DNA of 64,000 bases from Mesorhizobium sp. INR15 (GTDB lineage Bacteria > Pseudomonadota > Alphaproteobacteria > Rhizobiales > Rhizobiaceae): NCBI RefSeq assembly GCF_015500075.1, contig NZ_CP045496.1:4784001-4848000 (forward strand), read 5' to 3'. Under the pieces are notes generated by a model that was given only the letters and a program-made list of their open reading frames with translations, ran no database searches and was not told where the DNA came from. Both the position numbers and the translations under genes were made by a program. This document shows, one piece after another, positions 9,751-19,937 of the stretch. Each line of letters opens with the position of its first letter. Position 1 is the stretch's first letter.

Positions 9751-9781
9751 CGTATCTTCCGCTCCAAGAGATCGCAGCCGG

Positions 9782-10711
9782 CTATGGCGCGAAGATCGAC
9801 CAGTTCATCATCTTCGCCAGCTTCTCCAGAGCAATCGAGCCCAATTTGGAATTGCCGTTTGCGTTGAGGCCTGGCGACCAGACCGCGAGCGAGGCGACGC
9901 CCGGCACGATGCCCAATATGCCGCCGCCGACGCCGCTCTTGCCTGGAATGCCGACGCGGAACGCAAAGTCGCCCGAGCCGTCGTAGTGGCCGCAGGTCAG
10001 CATCATGGCGCCGATGCGGCGGGCCCGTTCGGCCGACACCACCGAATGCCCCGTCGCCGGGTTCTTGCCGCCATTGGCGAGGAACCTGCCGGCCATCGCC
10101 AGTTGCCGGCAGCTCATGGCAATGGCGCAATGATGGAAATAGACGCCCAGCGCGAGCTCCGGCGGATGATGGAGATTGCCGAAGGACTTCATGTAGTTGG
10201 CAAGGGCGAAATTGCGATAGCCGGTGGCGCGCTCGGAAGCCGCGACCTCGCGGTCGATGATGATCGTCTCGTCGTCAGCGAGGAACTGGATGAAACGAAG
10301 GATTTCGCCGATCGCCTCGCGTGGCTGGTGGCCAGCAAGCAGGATGTCGGAGATGACAATGGCGCCGGCATTGATGAACGGATTGCGCGGGATGCCGTTC
10401 TCATGCTCGAGCTGGACGATCGAATTGAACGGATTGCCCGACGGCTCGCGCCCGACCCGCTTCCACAAAGCGTCGCCGACATTGCCGAGCGCCAGAGTCA
10501 GCGTGAACACCTTCGAAATGCTCTGGATCGAAAAGGCCTGATCGGCATCGCCCGCCATCAGCACACGGCCGTCATTGGTGACGGCGGCAAGGCCAAACTT
10601 CTTCGGATCGACCTTGCCGAGCTGCGGAATGTAGGTGGCGACGTCGCCACGATCCGTCCGCTCCGCCATTTCGGCGGCGACTTCGGCCAGGGCCTGTTCA
10701 AGTTCCGGCAT
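9782..10711 (-). CDS. glsA: Glutaminase
   Basis: The enzyme hydrolyses glutamine to glutamate and ammonia in the cytoplasm. At 309 residues it has the normal length of the beta-lactamase-like glutaminase family. The catalytic SxxK pair is S64-IS-K67 (FSIQSISKVFTL), and family motifs NPFINAGAI and GVGGGI are present. The start MPELEQALAEV gives the usual N-terminus. It lies only 5 bp after the aminotransferase gene on the same strand, so the two are probably cotranscribed; both act in amino-acid nitrogen metabolism. Confidence 0.94.
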   Translation of the reverse strand: MPELEQALAEVAAEMAERTDRGDVATYIPQLGKVDPKKFGLAAVTNDGRVLMAGDADQAFSIQSISKVFTLTLALGNVGDALWKRVGREPSGNPFNSIVQLEHENGIPRNPFINAGAIVISDILLAGHQPREAIGEILRFIQFLADDETIIIDREVAASERATGYRNFALANYMKSFGNLHHPPELALGVYFHHCAIAMSCRQLAMAGRFLANGGKNPATGHSVVSAERARRIGAMMLTCGHYDGSGDFAFRVGIPGKSGVGGGILGIVPGVASLAVWSPGLNANGNSKLGSIALEKLAKMMNWSIFAP

Positions 10712-10716
10712 GGGCG

Positions 10717-11871
10717 CTACTTCAGCCAGCGTTCGATGCGCAACATGGCCTCGACCATGTCGTCATGGCTGCCGGCATAGGAGAAACGCATCGTACGGTG
10801 CCCAGCCAGGGTGTCGAAGTCGCGGCCGGGTGTCGCCGCCACGTGTGCCTCGGCTAACATCTTGCGGGCAAAGGCCATGCTGTCGTTGGTGTGCCTGGTG
10901 ACATCGCAGAAAGCGTAGAAGGCGCCGTCCATCGGGGCAGCCAGCGGAAAGCCAAGCTCCGGCAGGCGCTGCATCAGCAGTTCGCGGTTCCAGGCATAGC
11001 GGCCCTTCACCGCCTCCAGCTCCTCAGTCGCCTTGAACGCCTCGATCGCGGCGATCTGCGACAGTTCGGGTGGCGAAATGTAGAGGCTCTGGGCGACACG
11101 TTCGACCGGGCGCACCAGTTCTTCCGGCAGCACCATCCAGCCGATGCGCCAGCCGGTCATGCAGTAGTATTTCGAAAACGAGTTGATCACGGTCACCCCG
11201 TTGCCATAGGCAAGCGCTGTCGTATCGGGCGCGGCATAGGCAAGCCGGTGATAGATTTCGTCGGAGATGACAGCGATGCCAAGTTCTTCCGCTGTCCTCA
11301 CCAGTGTTGACAACTCATCAGCGGGGATGACCGCGCCGGTCGGGTTGGCCGGGCTGGCGAACAGCACGCCCTTCAGCGGTTTCTCGCTATGCGCGGCCTG
11401 CAGGTGCCCCGCATGCAGATAGGCCTCGCCGCCGAGCTCGATCTCGACAACCTCGATGCCGAGCGCCGCCATGATATTGCGATAGGCAGGGTAACCGGGC
11501 GCAGCGATGGCAACACGGTCGCCGGCATCGAACATCGCCAGGAAGGCCAGGTTGAAGGCGGCGGAAGATCCGGTGGTGACGGCGATTCGGCCTGGCGCCA
11601 CTTCAAGCCCGTAGTGATCGGCATAGTGCTCGGCGATCGCCTTGCGCAAACCCGCCAGGCCCAACGTATCGGTGTAGCCGATGCGACCGATCTTCAGCGC
11701 GTTAACGGCAGCTTCCCTCACCCCGATCGGTGCCGGATCGGACGGTTGGCCGACAGCCATGGAAATGACTGGCGCACCCTGTGCCTTCAGGCGGTTTGCC
11801 TCAGCCAGAATGTCCATGGCATGGAACGGTTCGACATTGCCACGGCGTGAAAGCGAAACGGCCATTTTCAT
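10717..11871 (-). CDS. PLP-dependent class I/II aminotransferase
   Basis: A fold-type I aminotransferase of 384 residues. Visible motifs are the N-terminal VGQPSDPAP, the region ASPANPTGAVIP, and the Schiff-base lysine in NSFSKYYCMTGWRIGW; a conserved arginine for the substrate carboxylate is in TMRFSYAG. The start MKMAVSLSRRGN was chosen because GGAG lies 8 bases upstream; a longer in-frame extension to position 12105 would add 78 residues that look non-conserved and cross the promoter region. Specificity (aspartate, alanine, aromatic or other) cannot be read from the sequence. It forms a probable operon with glsA. Confidence 0.87.
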   Translation of the reverse strand: MKMAVSLSRRGNVEPFHAMDILAEANRLKAQGAPVISMAVGQPSDPAPIGVREAAVNALKIGRIGYTDTLGLAGLRKAIAEHYADHYGLEVAPGRIAVTTGSSAAFNLAFLAMFDAGDRVAIAAPGYPAYRNIMAALGIEVVEIELGGEAYLHAGHLQAAHSEKPLKGVLFASPANPTGAVIPADELSTLVRTAEELGIAVISDEIYHRLAYAAPDTTALAYGNGVTVINSFSKYYCMTGWRIGWMVLPEELVRPVERVAQSLYISPPELSQIAAIEAFKATEELEAVKGRYAWNRELLMQRLPELGFPLAAPMDGAFYAFCDVTRHTNDSMAFARKMLAEAHVAATPGRDFDTLAGHRTMRFSYAGSHDDMVEAMLRIERWLK

Positions 11872-12010
11872 CTCATTTGCTCCGGCCGCCCGCACCACGC
11901 TTCGGCAGCCGCGCCGCACAAATGCCCGATTGATGTGAGGATCACAAGTTGAGGAAGTTTCCAGCGCCGACTTTTCATCTTTCGCCCGCTCGTCTACCAG
12001 TGGATACGCC

Positions 12011-13405
12011 ATGTTGAGCCGACCCAGATCAGCGATTGCCGGGGCTGCGCGCGTCTTCGCGACGCTTTCGCTTGCCATGGCCACCGCGATCGCGGGTTCC
12101 GTCAACGCCTTCGCGCAGAACGTTCCGGTCGTGCGCGACGCCGAGATAGAGGCGCTGGTGCGCGACTACGCGCGGCCGATCTTCAAGGCAGCCGGGCTTG
12201 CCAATGACGGCATCGACATCGTGCTGGTCAACGACCAGAGCTTCAACGCCTTCGTCACCGGGCGTCGGCTGTTCATCAACACCGGCGCGTTGATGGCGGC
12301 TGAAACACCCAATGAGATCATCGGCGTCATCGCCCACGAAGCCGGCCATATCGCCGGCGGCCATCAGCAGAAGCTGCGCGACCAGCTCGAACGCGCCAAG
12401 ACGATGGCCATCATCGCGACCCTGCTTGGCGCCGGTGCGATCGTCGCTGGTGCAACCACCAACAGCAAAGGCCTCGCTGGCGCCGGCATGGGTGTTGCGG
12501 CCGGCGGCGGCGAGATGGCGCAGCGCAGCATCCTTGCCTATCAGCGCACCGAGGAGATCACCGCCGATCGCTCGGCGATCACCTATCTCAACGCCACCGG
12601 TCAATCCGGTATGGGCATGCTGAAAACGTTTCACCGCTTCCAGACGGCGCTGTCGCTGTCAGGCGCGCAGGTCGATCCCTATCGGATCAGCCATCCAATG
12701 CCGCAGGATCGCATCGCCAATCTTGAAGTGCTGGTGAAGCAGAGCCCCAATGTCGACAAGCTCGATCCGCCGGCGCTGCAGCAGCGGCACGACATGATGC
12801 GGGTCAAGATCGCCGCCTACATGGAAGGCCAAGCCGCGGCCTCGAGGCTCATACGCAAGATGCCGGGCAGCCTCGCCGCGCAATATGGCGATGCGCAAAC
12901 AGCCTACCTCTTCGGCGATATCGCCACCGCGCTTGCCAAGACCAATGCATTGATCAAGGCGCAGCCGAAAAACGCCTATTTCCAGGAATTGCGCGGCGAT
13001 ATCCTGATGAAGGCGAACAAGCCCAAGGATGCCGCGGAGGCCTATGCCAAGGCAGTCAGTCTCGATCCGGCGCGGTCCGGATTGCTGCCGGTTTCGCTCG
13101 GTCAGGCGCTGATGGCCATCGGCACGCCCGAATCCCTGAAAAAGGCCGTGGTGCAGATCAACAACGGACTGGCGCGCGACAAGGAAAATACCGCGGGCTA
13201 TCGTTATCTCGCTCAGGCCTATGGCGAATTGGGTGATATTCCAGGAGCCGAACTTGCCACCGCCGAAGGTCACTTCTATTCCGGTGCCTACAAGGATGCG
13301 AAGATTTTCGCCATGCGCGCGCAGCAACAGATGAAACGCGGTGAGCCACGTTGGATTCGGGCTCAGGACATCATAAACTACACGCCATCAACCAAGATAA
13401 AGTGA
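12011..13405 (+). CDS. Periplasmic M48-family metalloprotease with TPR region (BepA/YfgC-like)
   Basis: This 464-residue protein has an N-terminal signal sequence ending in NAFAQN and the M48 zinc motif H109-EAG-H113, with the third ligand probably the glutamate in RTEEITADRS. A C-terminal TPR-like half follows (about 280-455; alternating AYAKAVSLDP-type helices). BepA-type proteins degrade misfolded outer-membrane proteins and help assemble LptD. The gene heads a plus-strand run leading to a DsbA-like protein. It is divergent from the aminotransferase, with about 140 bp between them. The family is certain; the BepA-like role is inferred from the architecture. Confidence 0.9.
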   Translation: MLSRPRSAIAGAARVFATLSLAMATAIAGSVNAFAQNVPVVRDAEIEALVRDYARPIFKAAGLANDGIDIVLVNDQSFNAFVTGRRLFINTGALMAAETPNEIIGVIAHEAGHIAGGHQQKLRDQLERAKTMAIIATLLGAGAIVAGATTNSKGLAGAGMGVAAGGGEMAQRSILAYQRTEEITADRSAITYLNATGQSGMGMLKTFHRFQTALSLSGAQVDPYRISHPMPQDRIANLEVLVKQSPNVDKLDPPALQQRHDMMRVKIAAYMEGQAAASRLIRKMPGSLAAQYGDAQTAYLFGDIATALAKTNALIKAQPKNAYFQELRGDILMKANKPKDAAEAYAKAVSLDPARSGLLPVSLGQALMAIGTPESLKKAVVQINNGLARDKENTAGYRYLAQAYGELGDIPGAELATAEGHFYSGAYKDAKIFAMRAQQQMKRGEPRWIRAQDIINYTPSTKIK

Positions 13406-13475
13406 ACCTTCCGGCCGTGCGCGGCGACACAGCCAGACCATAGCTGGCCGGAAACAGGTAAAAAGGATCGACACC

Positions 13476-14279
13476 ATGAAAAAGGCACTGCTGCTGAGCA
13501 CAACGGGCGTCGCTGTCGCCTTGGCCATGCTGGCTTTCGGATTTGTCGCCGGGAGTCCTCAAATCGCAAAGGCCGGTACGGCGCAGCCTGTCGAGACGGC
13601 GGCGGCCGACACGAAGATTGACCGCACCGAGGTCGAAGGCATCATCCGCGACTATCTGTTGAAGAATCCCGAGGTTCTTCTCGAGGTGCAGGACGCGCTT
13701 GAGGCCAAGCAGAAGGAAGAGCAGCGCATCGCTCACCTCGGCGTGATCAAGAACGCCAAGGATCAGATTTTCAACTCGGCTTTTGACGGCGTTGTCGGAA
13801 ACCCGAATGGCAAGGTCACCATCGTCGAGTTCTACGACTACAATTGCGGCTTCTGCAAACGCGCCATCGACGACATGAAGGCACTGACCAAGACCGATTC
13901 CGATCTGCGCTTCGTGCTGAAGGAATTTCCGATCCTCGGGCCGGATTCGCAGAAGGCGAGCGTCGTCTCCATGGCGTTCCACCTGATGATGCCGGAGAAA
14001 TACGGCGAGTTCCACAACGCGCTGCTCGGCGGCCAGGGGCGCGCCACTGAAGCATCGGCGATCAAGATCGCGCTGTCGCTCGGCGCCGATGAGAAGACGT
14101 TGCACGAGAAGATGAAGGACCCGTCGATCACCGAAGCCTTCACCAAGACCTACGATCTGGCCAACAAGCTGGCGATCACCGGTACGCCGTCCTATGTGGT
14201 CGGCAACGAGGTAATTTTCGGTGCGCTCGGACAGGAAGTGCTGGCTGAAAAGATCGAAGCGGCGAAAGCCGCGCTCTGA
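13476..14279 (+). CDS. DsbA-family thiol:disulfide oxidoreductase (periplasmic)
   Basis: A 267-residue exported thioredoxin-fold protein with an N-terminal hydrophobic segment (about 4-32) that may be a signal peptide or anchor. It has an N-terminal helical domain rich in Glu/Lys (about 45-95). The active site is C124-GF-C127 in YDYNCGFCKRA, and the cis-proline loop is GTPSYVVG. This matches the Com1/ScsC-like DsbA group that forms or isomerises disulfides in exported proteins. It is 70 bp after the M48 protease gene, suggesting shared envelope quality-control work. A GGTAAAAAGGA-like stretch upstream supplies the ribosome binding site. Confidence 0.9.
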   Translation: MKKALLLSTTGVAVALAMLAFGFVAGSPQIAKAGTAQPVETAAADTKIDRTEVEGIIRDYLLKNPEVLLEVQDALEAKQKEEQRIAHLGVIKNAKDQIFNSAFDGVVGNPNGKVTIVEFYDYNCGFCKRAIDDMKALTKTDSDLRFVLKEFPILGPDSQKASVVSMAFHLMMPEKYGEFHNALLGGQGRATEASAIKIALSLGADEKTLHEKMKDPSITEAFTKTYDLANKLAITGTPSYVVGNEVIFGALGQEVLAEKIEAAKAAL

Positions 14280-14414
14280 TTTTGCTCACGGGTACATTTC
14301 CGCCTGTTGTGGACAGTGAAAGAACGCACTTGCGCTCTTTTCGCGGGCGTCTATGCCCATTATAGAGGGTCCGGCGCGCGGGCTTGATGCCGGCGCCGTG
14401 AAAGGTCGGCTTTT

Positions 14415-14849
14415 TTGAAAACGGTTTTCGTCCTGAACGGTCCCAACCTCAACGCGCTTGGCAAGCGCGAGCCGGGGATTTATGGCGGCAAGACGCTGGC
14501 CGCCATCGCCGACGACTGCAAGCAAGCCGGCAAGGCCCTTGGCCTTGAGATTGATTTCCGCCAGTCTAACCATGAGGGTGACCTCGTCGACTGGATCCAG
14601 GAAGCCGGCGACAAAGCCGTCGGCATTGTCATCAATCCTGGGGCCTACAGCCACACATCCATCGCCATTCACGACGCCATCCGCGCCATCGCGCCGATGC
14701 CCGTCGCCGAAGTTCATCTTTCCAACATCCATGCGCGGGAATCATTCCGCCACGTCTCCATGGTCGCGCCGGTCGCCGTCGGCATGATCTGTGGCTTTGG
14801 GCCGCTCGGTTACACACTGGCGCTGCAAGCGCTGGCGGCACGCCTATGA
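14415..14849 (+). CDS. aroQ: 3-dehydroquinate dehydratase, type II
   Basis: This enzyme converts 3-dehydroquinate to 3-dehydroshikimate in the shikimate pathway. The 144-residue length and motifs are those of type II dehydroquinases: LNGPNLNALGKREPGIYG at the start (with catalytic Tyr in the YGGKT loop), NPGAYSHTS, and EVHLSNIHARE with the catalytic histidine. The start is a TTG codon; no ATG fits because the conserved motif begins at residue 7. The stop codon overlaps a possible ATG for accB, and the two genes are likely cotranscribed. Confidence 0.95.
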   Translation: MKTVFVLNGPNLNALGKREPGIYGGKTLAAIADDCKQAGKALGLEIDFRQSNHEGDLVDWIQEAGDKAVGIVINPGAYSHTSIAIHDAIRAIAPMPVAEVHLSNIHARESFRHVSMVAPVAVGMICGFGPLGYTLALQALAARL

Positions 14850-14875
14850 CCGGCCAACAAACAGAAGGCTCGAAA

Positions 14876-15334
14876 ATGTCTATAAAGAAGACCGGTGTTG
14901 ACCAGCAGCTGATCCGCGATCTCGCGGGCATCTTGAACGACACCAACCTGACCGAAATCGAAGTCGAGCTGGGTGACCTTAAGGTACGCGTGTCGCGGCA
15001 GGCGCCAGCCGTTCACGCGATCGCCGCACCGCAGCCGATCTATGCACAAGCCGCGGCACCGACTGCCGCCCTAGCGGCCCCGGCCGTGGCGGATCTTTCC
15101 AAGAATGCGGTCACCTCGCCGATGGTCGGAACCGCCTATCTGGCGCCATCGCCCGATGCCAAGGTTTTCATCGAGGTCGGCCAGAAGGTCAAGGAAGGCC
15201 AGACGCTACTGATCATCGAAGCGATGAAGACGATGAACCAGATTCCCTCGCCGCGCGCCGGAACGGTGACGGCGATCCTGTTCGAGGATTCGCAGCCGGT
15301 CGAATACGGCATGCCGCTCGTCGTGATCGAGTAG
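14876..15334 (+). CDS. accB: Biotin carboxyl carrier protein of acetyl-CoA carboxylase
   Basis: AccB carries biotin between the carboxylase and transferase parts of acetyl-CoA carboxylase, the first step of fatty-acid synthesis. The 152-residue protein has an N-terminal domain (about 1-40), an Ala/Pro-rich linker (about 45-75) and a biotinyl domain with the biotin-lysine motif EAMKTMN. The start MSIKKTGVDQQ is preceded by AAGG at good spacing. An alternative ATG at 14846, overlapping the aroQ stop, would add ten residues. accC follows by 10 bp. Confidence 0.95.
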   Translation: MSIKKTGVDQQLIRDLAGILNDTNLTEIEVELGDLKVRVSRQAPAVHAIAAPQPIYAQAAAPTAALAAPAVADLSKNAVTSPMVGTAYLAPSPDAKVFIEVGQKVKEGQTLLIIEAMKTMNQIPSPRAGTVTAILFEDSQPVEYGMPLVVIE

Positions 15335-15344
15335 AGCGGACCGG

Positions 15345-16688
<1,344 letters not shown>

Positions 16689-16700
16689 GTCAGGGACGCG

Positions 16701-17318
16701 ATGACCCGCCCGTACGCGCCCGGCTATCGCATCCCCACCGACCTTCTGCTCAAGGCCTATGCCTCGGGCGTCTTTCCAATGGCGGAAAGTGCCGCGGACC
16801 CTGAAGTGTTCTGGGTCCGGCCGGAGACGCGCGGCATCATCCCTCTCGACGGTTTCCACACACCGAAGAGCTTAAAGAAGACGATCAGGAAGAACCTGTT
16901 CGACATCCGTTTCGATTTCGATTTCGAAGCGACGATCGACGCTTGCGCCGAACGGCGTGAGGAGCGCAATTCGACCTGGATTAATGCCCCGATCCGCGAA
17001 GCCTATGTGCAGTTGCATCGCATGGGGCATTGCCATTCGGTCGAAGCCTGGCACGAGCAGCGTCTGGTCGGCGGTCTCTATGGCGTGTCTCTGGGCCGGG
17101 TGTTCTTCGGCGAAAGCATGTTCTCCAAGGAAACGGACGCTTCGAAAACCTGCCTCGTGCACTTGGTCGAGCGCTTGAAGGCACGCGGCTTCGCTCTGCT
17201 CGATACGCAGTTCACCACCGAGCACCTCAAGCGCTTCGGCGCTGTCGACGTGCCGCGCGGCAAGTATGAGAAGATGCTCGCCGAAGCGCTGAAGGGCGAA
17301 GCGGTCTTTTTTCCCTGA
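16701..17318 (+). CDS. aat: Leucyl/phenylalanyl-tRNA-protein transferase
   Basis: Aat attaches Leu or Phe from tRNA to proteins with N-terminal Arg or Lys, marking them for ClpAP through the N-degron pathway. This 205-residue protein shows the family signatures FPMAESAADPEVFWVRPETRGIIPL, SLGRVFFGESMFS and LLDTQFTTEHLKRFG. It follows accC closely, an arrangement I recall from other Rhizobiales. It is convergent with the DUF4440 gene with an 11-bp gap, and no terminator hairpin is visible between them. Confidence 0.95.
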   Translation: MTRPYAPGYRIPTDLLLKAYASGVFPMAESAADPEVFWVRPETRGIIPLDGFHTPKSLKKTIRKNLFDIRFDFDFEATIDACAERREERNSTWINAPIREAYVQLHRMGHCHSVEAWHEQRLVGGLYGVSLGRVFFGESMFSKETDASKTCLVHLVERLKARGFALLDTQFTTEHLKRFGAVDVPRGKYEKMLAEALKGEAVFFP

Positions 17319-17329
17319 TTGCCTGCCCG

Positions 17330-17716
17330 TCAGCCTTTGGCGGCTGCTTCCAGCGGGGTTTGGGCGTGAAACATCATCTTCCAGCCGTTGACGCGATGGA
17401 CATAGCCTGTGCTGACCAATGCGGCATAGGGCTCGCCGTTTTCCCGAGTTGCATGCGCTTCATAGGTCAGCATGACAATGTCGCTGCCCGGCTCAACCAT
17501 GCCCTTGAGGTCGATCTTGAGGTCGCGCCAGCGGTTTGGCTTGCTGGCAGTCTCCGCCAGATCGGCATTGCTCATCGCTTGCGCCATTTTCGGGAAGGCA
17601 ACGAGGCAGTCGGTGTCGACATTGGCTGCATAGAATGCGGAGTCGCCGGTCCAGAATCCTTGCTCGAGCTCAAGCAGCTCTTTCTTGCTGGCGGTGATCG
17701 GCTTCATGGCTGACAT
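17330..17716 (-). CDS. DUF4440 / SnoaL-like (NTF2-fold) protein
   Basis: A 128-residue soluble protein with the pattern of the NTF2-like DUF4440 family: an N-terminal helix (LLELEQGFWTGDSAFYAANVD), a central segment and a C-terminal sheet with STGYVHRVNGWKMMFHAQTPL. Family members bind small molecules or act as minor enzymes; no specific role is known. The start MSAMKPITASKKE is preceded by GGAGG at normal spacing; an in-frame upstream start (17770) lies before that site and is less likely. Confidence 0.82.
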   Translation of the reverse strand: MSAMKPITASKKELLELEQGFWTGDSAFYAANVDTDCLVAFPKMAQAMSNADLAETASKPNRWRDLKIDLKGMVEPGSDIVMLTYEAHATRENGEPYAALVSTGYVHRVNGWKMMFHAQTPLEAAAKG

Positions 17717-17785
17717 AGGAAACCCTCCATGCGCATTGATGCGCTCCCTGGCCAAACGTATGGAGGCCATGGCGGTTCCGAAGGA

Positions 17786-18331
17786 TCAGTTGGTGTTGGT
17801 CGCATCCGGCTCGGCGGGCTCGGTTGTATCGGGAGCAGTCGCCTCAGGAGCAGCCGCGGGTTTCGGCTTGGCGGTGTCGGCTTTGGCCGAGGTGGGTGCA
17901 GGCACATCCGACTTCTGCTTGCAGGCCTTGAGCCAGACGTCATAAACGGCGTGCTCGACAGCGTTGAGGCCCGGGCTTTCGGCAAACATCCAGCCGGTGA
18001 AGATGCGGCGGATCTTTCTGTCGAGCGTGATCTCATCGACCTCGACAAAGGAATCGGTCTTCGGCTCTTCCGTCTGCGGCCGCGAATAGCAGACGCGCGG
18101 CGTCACTTGCAAAGCACCGAACTGCACAGTCTCGTCGACATAGACATCAAAGGTGATGATCCGGCCGGTGATCTTGTCGATGCCGGCGAATTCCGCGACA
18201 GGGTTGGTGATGCGTTCGGAGGTCGTGGGCGCGGTCGGTGCCGTGGCCGCGGCGAACGCCGTTGTGCTGAACGCAAGAACAGCAGCCGTGGCTGCCAGTC
18301 CGCCCATCGAGATTCGGCCGAAAACGCTCAT
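17786..18331 (-). CDS. DUF2155 domain-containing exported protein
   Basis: The 181-residue protein has a signal peptide (MSVFGRISMGGLAATAAVLAFSTTAFA) and a compact DUF2155 domain at about 40-135, with a conserved Cys (VTPRVCYSRPQTE) and RRIFTGWMFAESPGLNAVEHAVYDVWLKAC. The tail is low-complexity Ala/Pro/Thr/Asp. DUF2155 is an alphaproteobacterial periplasmic family of unknown function. It sits downstream of the NDUFA12-like gene on the same strand, an arrangement I recall from other alphaproteobacteria, which may hint at a link to complex I or envelope biogenesis; this is only inference. Confidence 0.88.
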   Translation of the reverse strand: MSVFGRISMGGLAATAAVLAFSTTAFAAATAPTAPTTSERITNPVAEFAGIDKITGRIITFDVYVDETVQFGALQVTPRVCYSRPQTEEPKTDSFVEVDEITLDRKIRRIFTGWMFAESPGLNAVEHAVYDVWLKACKQKSDVPAPTSAKADTAKPKPAAAPEATAPDTTEPAEPDATNTN

Positions 18332-18443
18332 GCAAAAATACCGGTGGTTGCGCCCGGGTGATTCCGTACACCAAGGCTAGTCGCCGCTGTCAGATGAGCA
18401 AGCTGCTAAACGTCAATTGTGGCGATAAAAGACCGGCTGCCGA

Positions 18444-18842
18444 TCAAGAGCCCGGCGTCCAGGCGTCATAATCGCCGGTCACCTGCGGACGATGCTGATT
18501 GGTCAGCACGGAGCCCTTCGGACGATAGGCCGCAGGGCTGCCCGTCAGGTTCGGTTCATGCGGCTTTTGCCAGTCGCGCGGGCGGTAATCATCGCTCGGC
18601 GGTGCGGTATCGACGCGGTGATGCATCCAGCCATGCCAGCCTGGGGGAATCATCGAGGCTTCCGAGTAATTCTTGTAGATCACCCAGCGGCGGGTACGGC
18701 CTTCTGAATCGACACCGCCCTCATAGTAGACGTTGCCGACGTCGTCCTGCCCCACCCTTTTGCCGTGCCGCCAGGTATGGAGGCGCGTTCCCAGCGTCTG
18801 GCTGTTCCACCAGGTGAAAAACTGCAGAAGGAAAGTCTTCAT
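18444..18842 (-). CDS. NDUFA12-family NADH:ubiquinone oxidoreductase accessory subunit
   Basis: A 132-residue protein homologous to the mitochondrial complex I accessory subunit NDUFA12 (B17.2). Visible family motifs are LGTRLHTWRHGKRVGQDDVGNVYYE, TRRWVIYKNYSEASMIPPGWHGWMHH and the DYRPRDWQKPHEPNLTGS tail. Alphaproteobacteria retain this supernumerary subunit, which binds the peripheral arm of complex I. It has no signal peptide, consistent with a cytoplasmic-face position. It is followed on the same strand by the DUF2155 gene. The main complex I operon is not in the window. Confidence 0.92.
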   Translation of the reverse strand: MKTFLLQFFTWWNSQTLGTRLHTWRHGKRVGQDDVGNVYYEGGVDSEGRTRRWVIYKNYSEASMIPPGWHGWMHHRVDTAPPSDDYRPRDWQKPHEPNLTGSPAAYRPKGSVLTNQHRPQVTGDYDAWTPGS

Positions 18843-19094
18843 CTCTGAACCCTCGCGCCGCCGGCGCCCGTTTCCTGCTTATGGCGTCAGGCCTTCGCGA
18901 AGGCAAGGGTTTTGCCGCAAGGACGATGCAAATGGCGGCGGTGACGCCGCACAAGCCCGTGATCCCAACGAGCCTGTTGTCGGGCTGGATAACAGTTGCG
19001 GGAAGCATGCTTGCCAAGCCGGTCCGGTGTTTCTAAAGGTCTGCCCGCCCCTCTGCTCTTGTCCAGGCGGTGGCGTTGACTGAGGGAGGTTGAA

Positions 19095-19937
19095 TTGGCC
19101 CCAGAGTTGTCCGCCACAGACGCACGGATCAGTGTCGACGCCATTCGCGATCGCAAGGGCGGCGTGCCGATCGTTTGCCTCACGGCCTATACATATCCGA
19201 TCGCCCGCCTGCTCGACGAACATGTCGACCTGCTGCTGGTCGGAGACAGTGTCGCCATGGTCCTGCATGGCTACAAGACGACACTCGGCGCTTCGCTCGA
19301 AATGATGATCGCCCATGGCCAGGCGGTGATGCGCGGCTCGGCCAGGGCCTGTGTCGTCATCGACATGCCCGCCGGCACATATGAAGACTCTGCGACGCAA
19401 GCCGTCGCCTCGGCGCGGCGTATCGTCGATGAAACCGGCTGCCAGGCGGTAAAGCTTGAGGGCGGCGTCGACGTTGCCGCGCAGATAGCGGCGATCGTCG
19501 CCGCAGGCATTCCAGTCATGGGACATATCGGCCTGCAGCCGCAATCCGTGGAAAGCGAAGGTGGCTACAAGATCAAGGGCCGGACCGAGGAGAACGTTGC
19601 GGCGCTGTTTCGCGATGCAACCGCTGTCGAACAGGCTGGTGCGTTTTCGGTGGTCATCGAGGGCACGGTCGAAAATGTCGCCGCTGACATCACCCGGCAC
19701 ATCTCCATTCCGACCGTCGGCATTGGCGCCAGCGGCGACTGCGACGGCCAGGTTCTGGTCACCGACGACATGATCGGCCTGACCGTCGACCGCGTACCCA
19801 AATTCGTCAAGCAATATGCCGATCTGCGCAGCGTGATCTCCGGCGCCGCCAAAGACTATGCAGCGGAGGTGCGAGACCGGACATTCCCCGGCCCTGGCCA
19901 CGTCTTCACGGCGACATCTGGCAAGGACAAGGCATGA
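19095..19937 (+). CDS. panB: 3-methyl-2-oxobutanoate hydroxymethyltransferase
   Basis: PanB makes ketopantoate, the first committed step of pantothenate (CoA) synthesis. The 280-residue protein has the family motifs IVCLTAYTYPIARLLDEHVD, LLLVGDSVAMVLHG (Mg-binding), GHIGLQPQS and GIGASGDCDGQVLVTDD. The start is a TTG codon placed 5 bases after GGGAGG; no ATG with comparable support is near. The last bases overlap the start of panC by 4 nt (ATGA), showing translational coupling. Confidence 0.95.
   Translation: MAPELSATDARISVDAIRDRKGGVPIVCLTAYTYPIARLLDEHVDLLLVGDSVAMVLHGYKTTLGASLEMMIAHGQAVMRGSARACVVIDMPAGTYEDSATQAVASARRIVDETGCQAVKLEGGVDVAAQIAAIVAAGIPVMGHIGLQPQSVESEGGYKIKGRTEENVAALFRDATAVEQAGAFSVVIEGTVENVAADITRHISIPTVGIGASGDCDGQVLVTDDMIGLTVDRVPKFVKQYADLRSVISGAAKDYAAEVRDRTFPGPGHVFTATSGKDKA

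Noticed and set aside
18879..19901. Minus-strand open frame of 340 codons
   Set aside because: It is antisense to panB, whose motifs and tight link to panC are clear.
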